Origin: Acidimicrobiaceae bacterium
GTDB lineage: Bacteria; Actinomycetota; Acidimicrobiia; Acidimicrobiales; Ilumatobacteraceae
Direction of reading: 5' to 3'
Length of the DNA stretch: 64,000 nt
Assembly (NCBI GenBank): GCA_947447175.1
Contig: CANFIM010000004.1
Location: forward strand, 1-64,000
Shown here: piece by piece, positions 30,741 through 41,782 of the stretch
How positions within the stretch are numbered: position 1 is the first letter of the stretch
Layout of the letters: every line of letters starts with the position of its first letter
Notes under the pieces: model-generated
Seen by the model: the letters and a program-made list of their open reading frames with translations, nothing else
Database searches by the model: none
What the model was told of the DNA's origin: nothing
Position numbers and translations under genes: made by a program

Positions 30741-32184
30741 GACAACCGGATTTCTGAAGTGGGACCGCAAAGGTCCACAGCGTCGACCAGTGGAGTTGCG
30801 CTTGAAAGACTGGAAAGAGGTCTACGAGCCATTTCCCGCTGACACTCTGAATGCGCAAGCAGGCCGTTGCATGGACTGCGGTATTCCGTTCTGCAACAAC
30901 GGGTGCCCACTCGGCAACCTCATTCCTGACTGGAATGACTTGGTGTATCGCGAGCACTGGCGTGAAGCAATTGAGCGTTTGCATGCCACCAACAACTTCC
31001 CTGAATTCACAGGTCGTTTGTGCCCAGCACCATGCGAATCTGCATGTGTTCTCGGTATCAGTCAAGACCCGGTGTCCATCAAGCAAGTGGAAGTCACCAT
31101 CATTGATCATGCGTGGAATGAAGGGTGGGTGACACCCCAAATTCCTTCATTGAAGACGGGCAAGCGTGTTGCAGTGATTGGTAGCGGCCCTGCAGGTCTT
31201 GCAACCGCTCAACAGCTCACTCGTGCTGGTCATGATGTTGTGGTGCTTGAGCGCGCAGACCGCATTGGTGGTCTTTTGCGTTATGGCATTCCTGAATTCA
31301 AGATGGAAAAGTCAAACGTTGATCGTCGTGTTGAGCAGATGCGTGCCGAAGGCACCGAATTCCGCACAAACGCAGATGTTGGCGGGGCAGTTGACATTGA
31401 AGTGTTGCGTGCCTCTCACGATGCAATCGTGTTGGCATGCGGCGCCACTGCATGGCGCGATCTTCCTGTTCCCGGTCGCGAACTGAATGGCATCTATCAG
31501 GCGATGGAATACCTGCCACTCGCGAACAAAGTGCAAGAAGGCGACTTTGACATGCCAGAGATTCATGCTGCTGGCAAGAACGTTGTGATCATCGGCGGTG
31601 GCGACACTGGTGCTGACTGTTTGGGCACTGCCTTGCGTCAAGGCGCACAGCAAGTGATTCAACTTGAAATCATGCCTCGCCCTGCAGATACGCGCACCTC
31701 AGGTAACCCGTGGCCACAGTTCGCAATGGTCTACAAAGTCACATCGGCTCACGAAGAAGGTGGAGAGCGCATGTACAGCGTGAACACAGAGCGCTTCGTT
31801 GACGACGGCAATGGAAACGTTCGCGCACTTCTTCTTCATGAAGTGGAAATGGTGAACGGCAAGTTCGAGAAGAAGGAAGGCACCGATCTCGAGATTCCTG
31901 CTGACCTCGTGTTCCTTGCGATGGGCTTTGTTGGTCCTGAGAAAGGTTCATGGCTTGATCAATTGGGTGTTGCACTCGACGAACGCGGCAACGTGGCTCG
32001 TGATGCGCAATACGCCACCAATGTTCCGGGTGTATATGTGGCAGGTGACATGGGTCGTGGTCAGAGCCTCATTGTGTGGGCCATTGCTGAAGGTCGCTCA
32101 TGTGCGGCTGGTGTTGATGCCTACCTCATGGGCGAATCATCACTTCCTGCACCAATTCCGCCAACAGCACGCCCGCTGGTCTAA
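30733..32184 (+). CDS. gltD: Glutamate synthase small subunit
   Basis: [56 protein letters not shown]. Confidence 0.97.
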   Translation: MGETTGFLKWDRKGPQRRPVELRLKDWKEVYEPFPADTLNAQAGRCMDCGIPFCNNGCPLGNLIPDWNDLVYREHWREAIERLHATNNFPEFTGRLCPAPCESACVLGISQDPVSIKQVEVTIIDHAWNEGWVTPQIPSLKTGKRVAVIGSGPAGLATAQQLTRAGHDVVVLERADRIGGLLRYGIPEFKMEKSNVDRRVEQMRAEGTEFRTNADVGGAVDIEVLRASHDAIVLACGATAWRDLPVPGRELNGIYQAMEYLPLANKVQEGDFDMPEIHAAGKNVVIIGGGDTGADCLGTALRQGAQQVIQLEIMPRPADTRTSGNPWPQFAMVYKVTSAHEEGGERMYSVNTERFVDDGNGNVRALLLHEVEMVNGKFEKKEGTDLEIPADLVFLAMGFVGPEKGSWLDQLGVALDERGNVARDAQYATNVPGVYVAGDMGRGQSLIVWAIAEGRSCAAGVDAYLMGESSLPAPIPPTARPLV

Positions 32185-32236
32185 CGAAAGCGAAGCGCCA
32201 CCGATTGGTGTGCGTCAGCCTCTACTGTTGAGTTCT

Positions 32237-32866
32237 GTGTTCACACGATTCGTACGCCCATCTTTCGGTCGCTCTGTAGCGGCCGTAGCGTGCCTCGTTG
32301 TTTTTTCTGCCACTGTTTCTGCTTGCGGCGGCGACACATTAGGTGTTGCAACAACTGTGGTGAACGTGACCCCAACAAACTTCGCCACAATTCCTCCGGT
32401 TGCTAGTACTGCTCCTGGCACCACCTCCACATTGCCTGCTGGTGCAGTCGGTAGCGAACAAACGTATGTGGTGCAATCGGGCGACACGCCCATCAAGGTG
32501 GCCAGTAAATATGGCATCTCGGTGACCGCGTTATTGGCCTACAACGCCATGGTGTCTCCGTCTCAATTTCCGTACCCCGGTGAAACGTTGAAGATTCCCC
32601 CCAGTGCAGTAACGCCTGCATCTACTACCGCTCCCGGGGGAATAGCTACACCTGGTGCAACTACTGCACCTGGTCCGGTTGGTCCAGGATGTGGCACGCG
32701 ACCTGCAGGCACATACATCATTCAAAAAGGTGACTCGTTCTACGCCATCAAAACGAAGTTCTGCGTGTCGTATGCATCATTGCTCACTGCAAATGGCTGG
32801 CCCGACATCAACACTGTGGTGCTGCTCCCCGGAGCCACCATCAATATGCCCGCTGCTGGCAGTTGA
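32237..32866 (+). CDS. Putative lipoprotein with two LysM domains
   Basis: Signal peptide ending VSAC-GG lipobox; QTYVVQSGDTPIKVASKYGISVTALLAYN and TYIIQKGDSFYAIKTKFCVSYASLLTANGW; start uncertain. Confidence 0.8.
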   Translation: MFTRFVRPSFGRSVAAVACLVVFSATVSACGGDTLGVATTVVNVTPTNFATIPPVASTAPGTTSTLPAGAVGSEQTYVVQSGDTPIKVASKYGISVTALLAYNAMVSPSQFPYPGETLKIPPSAVTPASTTAPGGIATPGATTAPGPVGPGCGTRPAGTYIIQKGDSFYAIKTKFCVSYASLLTANGWPDINTVVLLPGATINMPAAGS

Positions 32867-33946
32867 TTAATGCTGTGTGTTGCGTTTGCGACGCGCATAT
32901 CGCTCGCGAGCGTGCATTACTAATTCATCAATGAGCGCTGAGTATTCGAGGCCAGATGCCGCCCACATTTTGGGGTACATCGAAATTGGTGTGAAGCCCG
33001 GAATCGTGTTGATCTCATTACAGAGAAATCCACGACCATTTTCTTCGAAGAAGAAGTCAACTCGCGCCATGCCTTCACAGTGCAATGCCTCATACGCACG
33101 AATTGCTAGTGCTCGCACTTCGTCTGACTGTGCGGCTGTAAGTGTGGCCGGAATAGTAAGCGCTGCCGAATCGGTGACGTACTTGTCTTCGTAGTCGTAA
33201 AACTCATTGCCCGGAGTGATTTCACCGGCTACTGATGCACGAGGTAAGCGATTACCAATGACGGCAACTTCAATCTCGCGAGCCACGACTGCTTCTTCAA
33301 ACACCAACCACTCGTCGTATTCAGCAGCATGGCGAGCAGCTTGTTGAAGCTCTTCAAAATTGTGCGCTTTGGTAACGCCTACGGAAGATCCCATGTTGGC
33401 GGGCTTTACGAACATGGGAAGTCCAATTTCAAGCGCTACTGATTCCAACGAAGAAGGCGACACGGCATCTTCGCGCAACGTGATGTGCCGCACCTGAGGA
33501 ATACCCGATTGAGCAAAAACTGTTTTTGCAACGCCCTTGTCCATGGCAACTGCGCTAGCAAGCACGCCACTGCCGACATATGGCAGATCAAGTAATTCCA
33601 AAAGACCTTGCACAGTGCCGTCCTCGCCGAGTGGACCGTGAATTAATGGCATCACCACCACGTCACTTGACTGTGCAAGTGCGTTAATGGCTGACGGAGA
33701 CGACGATGCTCCAGTTGCTTCAAGATGGTCGGGGAGAGTGGCAGGGTCGGTGCCTCCGGAGGCAAGTTGGGGTAATTGCGGTGAATGCCATTGTCCATTG
33801 CGGTCGATAGCAATGGGTACCGTGCGATATTTCTGTGGGTCTGCAGCACGGAGAACGTGCGCCGCAGTCACGCAACTCACGTCGTGTTCGGCAGATTGAC
33901 CGCCAAAAAGAACCACGAGAGTGCTGCGTGCGCCGGTGGTGTCCAT
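32867..33946 (-). CDS. ddl: D-alanine--D-alanine ligase
   Basis: VLFGGQSAEHDVSCVTAAHVL, ATP-grasp motifs, FLCNEINTIPGFTPISMYPKMWAASG. Confidence 0.95.
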   Translation of the reverse strand: MDTTGARSTLVVLFGGQSAEHDVSCVTAAHVLRAADPQKYRTVPIAIDRNGQWHSPQLPQLASGGTDPATLPDHLEATGASSSPSAINALAQSSDVVVMPLIHGPLGEDGTVQGLLELLDLPYVGSGVLASAVAMDKGVAKTVFAQSGIPQVRHITLREDAVSPSSLESVALEIGLPMFVKPANMGSSVGVTKAHNFEELQQAARHAAEYDEWLVFEEAVVAREIEVAVIGNRLPRASVAGEITPGNEFYDYEDKYVTDSAALTIPATLTAAQSDEVRALAIRAYEALHCEGMARVDFFFEENGRGFLCNEINTIPGFTPISMYPKMWAASGLEYSALIDELVMHARERYARRKRNTQH

Positions 33947-33979
33947 CGATTAGACGGTACTCGCCACTAGGGTCGAGAC

Positions 33980-35296
33980 ATGCGCATCGAGGCCTCGAAT
34001 GTTGCGCGAATCACATCTGGGCGCCTTGTTGGCGCGGATTGTGTCGCTCACGGAATAGCTTTCGACAGCCGTGTTCTCATCAGTGGGCAAGCATTTGCAG
34101 CCATCGTGGCTGATGCCGACGGACATGACTATCTCGAGCATGCCCACCGCGCTGGAGCCACGTTTGCAATCGTGCATCGTGGTCGGGCTGTTGATTTCAT
34201 TCCATGCGTAGAAGTGGACGACACACTTGCTGCGTTAGCCCTACTGGCTACAGAACTTGTAGCCAACCTGCCTGCATTTGCATCGAAACGCATTATTGGA
34301 ATCACCGGATCAGCGGGAAAAACAAGCACCAAAGATTTGGTGGCTGCAGTGTTGGAAGCGGGATTTTCGCATTCGCACGCACCGGTTGGCTCGTTCAATA
34401 ACGACATCGGTGTACCCATCACAATTCTGAATGCACCCGATGATTGTGATGCCTTGGTCCTGGAAATGGGCATGCGTGGGTTCGGCGAAATTGAACGCCT
34501 GTGCAGTATTGCTCAACCCTCAATCGGTGTTCTTACAAATATCGGTGATGCTCACGGCGAGCGAGTGGGTGGACGAGAAGGCGTTGCCCGCGCAAAGTTT
34601 GAGTTGCTTGGTTCGTTGCCTGAAGATGGTGTCGCAGTGCTGAACGGCGACGACGAAGAAATTACAAAGCGCCGCTCGAATGTGTATTCGTCAATCAGCA
34701 CCTATGGGTCGTCAGTGGGTGCAGATATTCGATGGAGTGTGTTGAATACGGACTCTGAGGGACATATCACTGCGTCCTTCGTGTACGACGGTGAAACTGC
34801 GAGCGGAACAGTGCCATTTCCTGGCGAACACATGGTGGCAAATGCCGCCGCAGCTGTTGCCGTTGGTATCGCTTGCGGCATGACATTAGAAACGTGTGTT
34901 TCGGCGCTGGGGCGTGCATCAAAACAACCTGGTCGCATGATGTGGCGAACATCAGTCAATGGACTGCGCATCTTGGATGATTCGTACAACGCAAATACCT
35001 TGTCAATGATGGCTGCATTGCATGTCATTGCGCACAGTGATGGGCATCGCATTGCAGTACTTGGTGCGATGGCCGAAATTCCTGATGCAGAGGCAAGCCA
35101 TCAATTGGTTGCTGACATCGCGCGAGATCTGGGCATCACCGTGCTGGCGTGCGAGACAGATTTGTATGGCGTGCCGTCAATGACTGTTGAAGAGGTTGTT
35201 GTGCAGGTGAAACAACAACGTCCAAACGCGGTTTTGGTGAAAGGCTCACGAGTAGCCGCCACCGAACGAGTCGTTGAAGCGTTGCTTATTGGGTAG
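33980..35296 (+). CDS. murF: UDP-N-acetylmuramoyl-tripeptide--D-alanyl-D-alanine ligase
   Basis: IIGITGSAGKTSTKDLVAAVLE, SFNNDIGVPITILN, LDDSYNANTLSMMAAL. Confidence 0.95.
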   Translation: MRIEASNVARITSGRLVGADCVAHGIAFDSRVLISGQAFAAIVADADGHDYLEHAHRAGATFAIVHRGRAVDFIPCVEVDDTLAALALLATELVANLPAFASKRIIGITGSAGKTSTKDLVAAVLEAGFSHSHAPVGSFNNDIGVPITILNAPDDCDALVLEMGMRGFGEIERLCSIAQPSIGVLTNIGDAHGERVGGREGVARAKFELLGSLPEDGVAVLNGDDEEITKRRSNVYSSISTYGSSVGADIRWSVLNTDSEGHITASFVYDGETASGTVPFPGEHMVANAAAAVAVGIACGMTLETCVSALGRASKQPGRMMWRTSVNGLRILDDSYNANTLSMMAALHVIAHSDGHRIAVLGAMAEIPDAEASHQLVADIARDLGITVLACETDLYGVPSMTVEEVVVQVKQQRPNAVLVKGSRVAATERVVEALLIG

Positions 35297-36554
35297 CAGT
35301 ACTGAGTTCTGCATCATCAATCTTTTTGATGTCACAAAACCACGACAAGAACAGTGCCCACGCCGCACCGATGTAGAGAACGGGTCGCGCTCCGAACTTG
35401 TCCATGAGCGGGCCGAAGATCACATTGCCGATGGGGATCGTGCCTCCGAAGGCCATAAACCACAACGCCATGACTCGTGCGCGAATTTCAATCTCGAGAC
35501 GGCTCTGCATCACTGTCATCAATGAGGTAGTGGTGCCGAAGTATGAAATGCCCAAGATGAATCCGGTGATGAATGCGAGTGGAAGTCCGCGCGCTGATGC
35601 AAACGCAGTCAGTGCAAGTGCGAAGAATGCAAAGCCTCGTTGTGCTGTTTTCCGCTTGTCTGTGCCGGCAAGAACTGTGCCAATGGCTAGTGCCCCAACT
35701 AATGCGCCGCATCCCCACGTGGCATAGAGCCACTTATATGTCACCGACTTGGCAGGAATATCAAAGGCAAGATGTGCAACGGCGGGGAACAGGCCTACAT
35801 ACGGAAGGCTGATCATGGAAAAACTGCACATGGTGAGCAGCATGCGACCAACGGACTTTCGCTCACGTGCCACGCGGAAGCCAGCAGTGAATGACTTCAT
35901 GCCGGGCTCACGATGGGTGTTGTTTGGGGGCAGAGTCACTTGAGTGACTGACCACACCACAAACAAATATGTGGCCGCGTTGAACATGAACACCTGACTG
36001 GTGGTGACGCCCCAACTCATCATGAGCGCAACGAGAATGGGGCCCGTTACACGTGACCCGTTGACAGACGCAGACGACAAACTGATGGAGCCACCGAGAT
36101 CTTCGGGGCGAACAAGACTGGGCATCACAGCAGTAAACGCAGGGGCATTCAGTGCATTGCCGATGCCGACACTTGTTTGGGCGATGAAGAGGCACCAAAT
36201 GGGGGAGTGCCACATGGCGAACAGCCCCAACAAGATGGAGCCCGACAATTGCATCATCTGGGTGAATATCAACCACTTACGTCGATCAAACCGGTCAGCG
36301 ATAACTCCGCCAGGAATTGACAAAAGAAGGAGTGGTCCGAGTTGGGCGAAGATGAACACGCCCACAATGCCAGCGCTCTTCGTGACTGAATAGACATAGG
36401 CCGGAAGCACCACGTTCTGCATCCAAGTGCCGATGCTCGACAAGAAGTTGGAGGTCCAAATGATGCGGAAATCCCGATAGGCGAAGGCAGCACGGGCGGT
36501 GCCGGGCCTTGGGGGCTGCTTGCCTGGCTTGAGATCGGGGGTGGGGGGTGTCAT
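35286..36554 (-). CDS. MFS transporter (EntS-like)
   Basis: FAYRDFRIIWTSNFLSSIGTWMQNVVLPAYVYSVT, GVIADRFDRRKWLIFTQ. Confidence 0.88.
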   Translation of the reverse strand: MTPPTPDLKPGKQPPRPGTARAAFAYRDFRIIWTSNFLSSIGTWMQNVVLPAYVYSVTKSAGIVGVFIFAQLGPLLLLSIPGGVIADRFDRRKWLIFTQMMQLSGSILLGLFAMWHSPIWCLFIAQTSVGIGNALNAPAFTAVMPSLVRPEDLGGSISLSSASVNGSRVTGPILVALMMSWGVTTSQVFMFNAATYLFVVWSVTQVTLPPNNTHREPGMKSFTAGFRVARERKSVGRMLLTMCSFSMISLPYVGLFPAVAHLAFDIPAKSVTYKWLYATWGCGALVGALAIGTVLAGTDKRKTAQRGFAFFALALTAFASARGLPLAFITGFILGISYFGTTTSLMTVMQSRLEIEIRARVMALWFMAFGGTIPIGNVIFGPLMDKFGARPVLYIGAAWALFLSWFCDIKKIDDAELSTATQ

Positions 36555-36611
36555 AAGGGGCGTGTCTGACGCTACTTCCCCTGTGTCCTCCGTGAAGTGT
36601 TGGTACGGGGC

Positions 36612-37832
36612 TTAGTGGCCTGCATCAAAGGTGATGGGCAACTGTGAAGGCCCAAAGATTCCCACTCCGGTTGGTTTGAACACCACTTCGCCAGCAAGAG
36701 CGAGTGAAGGCAGGCGTTCAGCCAACACGTTGAATGACTCTTGCAATTCAGCGCGCGCCAAAGCAGCACCCAAGCAATAGTGAATGCCTGCTCCGAAGCT
36801 CATATGTGGATGTCCTGATGGTTCACGCATGATGTCGAACGTTTCTGGCGTTGAAAAAATAGATTCATCAAAGTTGCCCGATGACATTGAGGTACTCATA
36901 AATGTGCCTTTGGGAAAGAACACGCCGTTGTATTCAATATCTTCGGATGCAATGCGAATGGTGCCTCCGACTGCTCCGGAATAACGCATGACTTCTTCAA
37001 CGGCGCGAGGTGCAAGGGATGGGTCATTGCGAAGTTTTTGCCACTGGTCTGGGTGTTGAGCAAACAGTACGAGGGCCAGTCCGAGTTGGTTGCGGGTTGT
37101 GTCTGTGCCGCCAACAATGATTGCTTCCACCATTGTTTCCAATTCTTCGGTGGTGAGCTTGTCGCCAGCTTCCTCTGACTTGATGAGGTCAGTCAACAAG
37201 TCGTCTCGCGGCACTGAGCGACGCTGTTCAATGAGGCCGCGAGAGTATTCATTGAGTTCGTCACGCGCTTTGACGATGATTTTGGTTTCCTCTGCCACGG
37301 TGTCGCTAAACACACGCAGCACATCGGTTGCCCACACGCTGAATGATTGCCAATCTTCTTTCGGCGCACCAAGAAGTTCACAGATAATGGGAATGGGGTA
37401 GGGCTCGCAGATGTCCTTCACTACTTCCGCGCGGCCGAGAGGCGCGATGGCGTCAACTAATCCGTTCACGGTCTCGCGCATGAAAGGACGCAAACGGTCG
37501 GCACTGCGGGGGGAGAACGCGGGGGCAACGAGGCGGCGCAGACGTACGTGTACTTCGCCCTCGGCGCTCAGAATAGAAACACGGCGATTCGACAGGAATT
37601 CTTCGTCAGTGATGCCCCGTAATTGGGAGATGAGACCCGTAGCTGAATGCCACCGTTTGTCGCGCAAAATGCCCATTACTGCTTCGTATGTGAGAACCGA
37701 GTAGCCAATTTCATTCCGGACTAGCCAATTCTCTTTGGCCATTGTGCGCAATAGAGCCTGACGCTCGTCTCGATTCGCATCAGCGATGATGGGAATAGAA
37801 GGGAGTTCGAGGTCTGCAGCAGGGGTAGCCAT
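36612..37832 (-). CDS. Cytochrome P450
   Basis: IVGGTDTTRNQLG I-helix, HMSFGAGIHYCLGAALARAELQ heme-binding motif. Confidence 0.95.
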   Translation of the reverse strand: MATPAADLELPSIPIIADANRDERQALLRTMAKENWLVRNEIGYSVLTYEAVMGILRDKRWHSATGLISQLRGITDEEFLSNRRVSILSAEGEVHVRLRRLVAPAFSPRSADRLRPFMRETVNGLVDAIAPLGRAEVVKDICEPYPIPIICELLGAPKEDWQSFSVWATDVLRVFSDTVAEETKIIVKARDELNEYSRGLIEQRRSVPRDDLLTDLIKSEEAGDKLTTEELETMVEAIIVGGTDTTRNQLGLALVLFAQHPDQWQKLRNDPSLAPRAVEEVMRYSGAVGGTIRIASEDIEYNGVFFPKGTFMSTSMSSGNFDESIFSTPETFDIMREPSGHPHMSFGAGIHYCLGAALARAELQESFNVLAERLPSLALAGEVVFKPTGVGIFGPSQLPITFDAGH

Positions 37833-37873
37833 GAAATCAATGTAGACGCAAAACTCTCCGCCACTCTGTTCGT

Positions 37874-39331
37874 GTGTCGGGAGGAAATGTGGAAACCTTA
37901 GATATGGCTACTTTTCGTAATTTCATCAACGGAGAATTTGTGGATGCTGCTGACGGGCGCACCACGCCTGTCATTAATCCAGCAACCGGACAGGTATATG
38001 CAGATGCAGCTCTCAGTTCTGTTGTCGACGTTGACAGAGCAATGGCCGCCGCAGCAACTGCTTTTGAGTCATGGAGTCAAACAACTCCATCTCAACGCTC
38101 ATTGGCGTTGCACCGAATTGCTGATGCTGTTGAAGCACGAGCAGAAGAATTAGTGGCCGCTGAAGTGCAGAACACCGGCAAGCCGATTGCGCTCACCACG
38201 AGTGAAGAGATTCCGCCCATGGTTGATCAAATTCGATTCTTCGCAGGTGCTGCTCGAATGTTGGAAGGCAAAGCTGCTGCTGAATACATGCCCAACATGA
38301 CGTCAATTATTCGACGCGAACCAGTAGGCGTGTGTGCACAAGTAGCACCATGGAATTACCCAATGATGATGGCCGTGTGGAAGTTCGCACCTGCTATTGC
38401 GGCGGGTAACACCGTGGTGCTGAAGCCATCAGACACCACTCCCGCAACTACAACTTTGTTGGCTGAGATTGCATCTGAGTTTTTGCCAGCGGGTGTCTTC
38501 AATGTGATTTGTGGAGACCGCGAAACGGGCAAAGCAATGGTGTCGCACGAAACTCCGGCAATGGTCTCCATCACGGGCTCGGTTCGGGCGGGCATGGAAG
38601 TTGCAGAGGCTGCAGCAAAGAACGTGAAGCGCGCACATCTTGAATTAGGTGGCAAGGCCCCGGTGATTGTGTTTGATGATGCCGACATTGAAGCGGCCGC
38701 TGCAGGTATTGCGGCAGCAGGTTTCTTCAACGCCGGGCAAGATTGCACTGCAGCTACTCGTGTCATTTGTGGCCCCAAGGTGTACGCAGAATTTGTGTCA
38801 GCTCTTGCCGAACAAGCAGAAGCTATTCATACGGGCGCTCCGAGTGACGAGGACGCTGCATACGGGCCACTGAATAACGAACGACAGCTTGCACATGTGG
38901 CGGGCTTTATTAATCGTGTGCCAAGTCACGCTCGCATCGTGACAGGTGGGCATCAAGTAGGCACCGAGGGGTACTTCTATGCGCCCACCATCGTGTCTGA
39001 TCTCCGCCAGGACGACGAGATGATTCAGAACGAAATCTTCGGACCTGTGATCACAGTGCAGAAATTCTCAGATGAGGACGAAGCTCTTCGGTGGGCCAAT
39101 GGAGTTGACTACGGCTTGGCATCCTCTGTGTGGACCCGTGACTTCGGAAGAGCCATGAGAATGTCGAAGCGTCTCGATTTCGGCTGTGTGTGGATCAACA
39201 CCCATATTCCTCTGGTGGCGGAAATGCCTCACGGTGGCTACAAAAAGTCGGGATATGGCAAAGACCTGTCTGCGTACGCCCTCGACGATTACACCCGTAT
39301 CAAGCATGTCATGGCCAACATCGAGAGTTAA
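37874..39331 (+). CDS. Aldehyde dehydrogenase (aminobutyraldehyde/betaine-aldehyde type)
   Basis: [57 protein letters not shown]; adjacent to Pot-type ABC genes; start among GTG 37874, GTG 37889, ATG 37904. Confidence 0.9.
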   Translation: MSGGNVETLDMATFRNFINGEFVDAADGRTTPVINPATGQVYADAALSSVVDVDRAMAAAATAFESWSQTTPSQRSLALHRIADAVEARAEELVAAEVQNTGKPIALTTSEEIPPMVDQIRFFAGAARMLEGKAAAEYMPNMTSIIRREPVGVCAQVAPWNYPMMMAVWKFAPAIAAGNTVVLKPSDTTPATTTLLAEIASEFLPAGVFNVICGDRETGKAMVSHETPAMVSITGSVRAGMEVAEAAAKNVKRAHLELGGKAPVIVFDDADIEAAAAGIAAAGFFNAGQDCTAATRVICGPKVYAEFVSALAEQAEAIHTGAPSDEDAAYGPLNNERQLAHVAGFINRVPSHARIVTGGHQVGTEGYFYAPTIVSDLRQDDEMIQNEIFGPVITVQKFSDEDEALRWANGVDYGLASSVWTRDFGRAMRMSKRLDFGCVWINTHIPLVAEMPHGGYKKSGYGKDLSAYALDDYTRIKHVMANIES

Positions 39332-39396
39332 CCCTAGAAAGGGGTTGCAAAATGCCCCAGGGTGTTAGCCTTTTCTAGTCCCCGTTTGGAGGTGAG

Positions 39397-40542
39397 ATGG
39401 ACGCAAATGATCCTGTCGTAAAACTCGACCATGTACGTAAACAGTACGGATCATTTGTAGCCGTCCACGAAGCCGATTTTGCTATCGGTCGCGGCGAGTT
39501 TTTTGCCATGTTGGGCCCATCGGGCTGCGGCAAAACCACAACACTCAAAATGATCGCTGGCTTTGAGCAGCCCACCGACGGACGCGTGTTGTTGGAAGGT
39601 GCGGACGTATCGCAGGTGCCGCCGCACAAGCGCAACGTCAATACGGTGTTCCAGCAGTACGCCTTGTTCCCTCATATGTCGGTCTTTGACAATGTGGCCT
39701 TTGGTCCTCGTGCCAAGAAAATCAGCGAGGCTGAAACCACTAAGCGCGTCAACGAGATGCTCGATGTGGTGCGCTTGGGCGAGTTTGCATCGCGTCGCCC
39801 GGCTCAATTGTCGGGCGGACAACAACAGCGTGTCGCTTTGGCCCGTGCTCTGGTGAATTACCCCAGTGCCCTTTTGCTCGACGAACCACTTGCCGCCCTC
39901 GACTTGAAGCTTCGTGAGGCAATGCAAATTGAACTCAAGCGCATTCAGCGTGAAGTAGGCATCACCTTCGTCTTCGTTACCCACGACCAGGGCGAGGCGC
40001 TCACCATGAGCGATCGCATTGCGGTCATGAGTGAGGGTCGTGTTGAGCAGGTGGGTGCTCCACAAGACATTTATATGCGTCCGCAAACTTTGTTTGTTGC
40101 CGGCTTCATTGGTTCAGCCAACTTGTTGCCAGGCACAGTCGCATCGGTTGACGGTGGTGTCATTCGCATTGATCTCGTGGGTGGTGCACAGGTTGCCGTT
40201 TCATCGTCGCAATGTGCTGACTCAGTGGACCTCGCAGTTGGTGCCCGCGTCACCGTGATGGTGCGCCCAGAGCACGCCATTCTTGGCAATGGGTCCGAGG
40301 GTCTTGCTGTGTCGGTCACCGACACAGTGTTCCAAGGCTCGTCAATGCGCATTGTGGGTCGCCTCAGCAACAACACAGAGGTAGTTGCTCTTGCGCCTAT
40401 TGATCCCTCTGCACCAACGCCAGTTCCTGGTTCGCAGTGTTCCATCACGTGGCATGCAACATCGCCGTACGTGCTTGGTGGATGGCCAGAAACAGCGGGC
40501 TCCACCACTACCAATGTCGACTCAATTGAGGCTGCACTCTGA
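39397..40542 (+). CDS. potA: Spermidine/putrescine-type ABC transporter ATP-binding protein
   Basis: GPSGCGKTTTLKMIAGFEQP, LSGGQQQRVALARALVNYPSALLLDEPLAALD; SD GGAGGTGAG. Confidence 0.92.
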   Translation: MDANDPVVKLDHVRKQYGSFVAVHEADFAIGRGEFFAMLGPSGCGKTTTLKMIAGFEQPTDGRVLLEGADVSQVPPHKRNVNTVFQQYALFPHMSVFDNVAFGPRAKKISEAETTKRVNEMLDVVRLGEFASRRPAQLSGGQQQRVALARALVNYPSALLLDEPLAALDLKLREAMQIELKRIQREVGITFVFVTHDQGEALTMSDRIAVMSEGRVEQVGAPQDIYMRPQTLFVAGFIGSANLLPGTVASVDGGVIRIDLVGGAQVAVSSSQCADSVDLAVGARVTVMVRPEHAILGNGSEGLAVSVTDTVFQGSSMRIVGRLSNNTEVVALAPIDPSAPTPVPGSQCSITWHATSPYVLGGWPETAGSTTTNVDSIEAAL

Positions 40543-40582
40543 TTTTCAGAGTGCATAAAAAAGAAATCGCTCAGCAAGGAGA

Positions 40583-41761
40583 ATGAATATGGAAAACAAC
40601 AACAACGTTTCATCATCGCGTGGTGCTCGCTACTCACGTCGTGAATTTCTGATTCGGTCGGGCCTTGTAGGCGCGGGCGCATTGTCGCTGCCTGCATTGC
40701 TTGCTGCATGTGGCGGTGGAAGCAGTGGCGGTGCAGCATCGGGTGGCGGTGCCAAAGAGTTGTATTTCGAGAACTGGCCTGGCTACATCGACACTGAAAC
40801 TGTGAAAGCGTTTGAAACAGCAACGGGCATCAAGTTCAAGTACACCGAAGCTTTCAACGACAACAACGAATACTTCGCCAAGGTGCAGCCATTGTTGGCA
40901 AAGGGCCAAAAGATTGGTCCCGACATTGTTGCTCCAACGTTCTGGATGGCAGACCGCTTCATTCAGTTGGGCTGGGCACAAAAGCTTGACAAAGCCGCCA
41001 TTCCCAACGCGAAGAATCTGCGTGACGACTTGTTGGCACCATCATGGGATCCAAAGAACGAGTACCAGTTGCCATGGCAAACAGGTGTCGCCGGCATTGC
41101 GTACAACAAGAAAGCCACTGGCAAAGACTTAAAGAGTGTTGAAGACCTCTTTGATCCTGCATTCAAGGGCAAGGTGGGCATGCTCACCGAAATGCGCGAC
41201 ACGCTTGGTCTTGTGCTCATGGGAATGGGCAAGAAGTTGTCCGACATCAAAACATACGACGACGCAGTTGCTGCATTCGACAAGATTGAAAAGGCAAAGT
41301 CAGACGGCCAGATTCGTGCATTTACCGGCAACGACTACATGGACGACCTCAACACAGGCAACTTCGCAGCATGTGTTGCGTGGTCGGGTGACGTTATGCA
41401 GATTGCAAAAGACAATCCAGACGTTCACTTCGTGGTTCCTGAAGAAGGCGGCACAAGTTGGTACGACACCATGTTGTGGGTCGCCGGCTCGGAAAACAAA
41501 GACTCCGTTTCTGCATGGATGAACTACATCTACGACCCAGTGAATGCCGCTCGTATCACTGCGTTCACCGGCTACTTCTCGCCAGTCAAGGGCGTGCGCG
41601 AAGAGTTGGTGAAGATGGGTGGCGAGGCTGCAGCTCTTGCTGACAACCCATTGGTCTTCCCTGATAGCAACTCGGTTTCTCGTTTGCAAACATGGGGTTC
41701 TCTTGCTGAAGCAGAGGAGGCAAAGTTTGACGAACGCTTTGCTTCCATCACTGGCGCTTAG
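40583..41761 (+). CDS. potD: Spermidine/putrescine-type substrate-binding lipoprotein (Tat signal)
   Basis: SRREFLIRSGLVGAGALSLPALLAAC twin-Arg plus lipobox; YFENWPGYIDTETVKAFE. Confidence 0.9.
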   Translation: MNMENNNNVSSSRGARYSRREFLIRSGLVGAGALSLPALLAACGGGSSGGAASGGGAKELYFENWPGYIDTETVKAFETATGIKFKYTEAFNDNNEYFAKVQPLLAKGQKIGPDIVAPTFWMADRFIQLGWAQKLDKAAIPNAKNLRDDLLAPSWDPKNEYQLPWQTGVAGIAYNKKATGKDLKSVEDLFDPAFKGKVGMLTEMRDTLGLVLMGMGKKLSDIKTYDDAVAAFDKIEKAKSDGQIRAFTGNDYMDDLNTGNFAACVAWSGDVMQIAKDNPDVHFVVPEEGGTSWYDTMLWVAGSENKDSVSAWMNYIYDPVNAARITAFTGYFSPVKGVREELVKMGGEAAALADNPLVFPDSNSVSRLQTWGSLAEAEEAKFDERFASITGA

Positions 41762-41782
41762 TACTTCTGTAAAGACTTTGGT

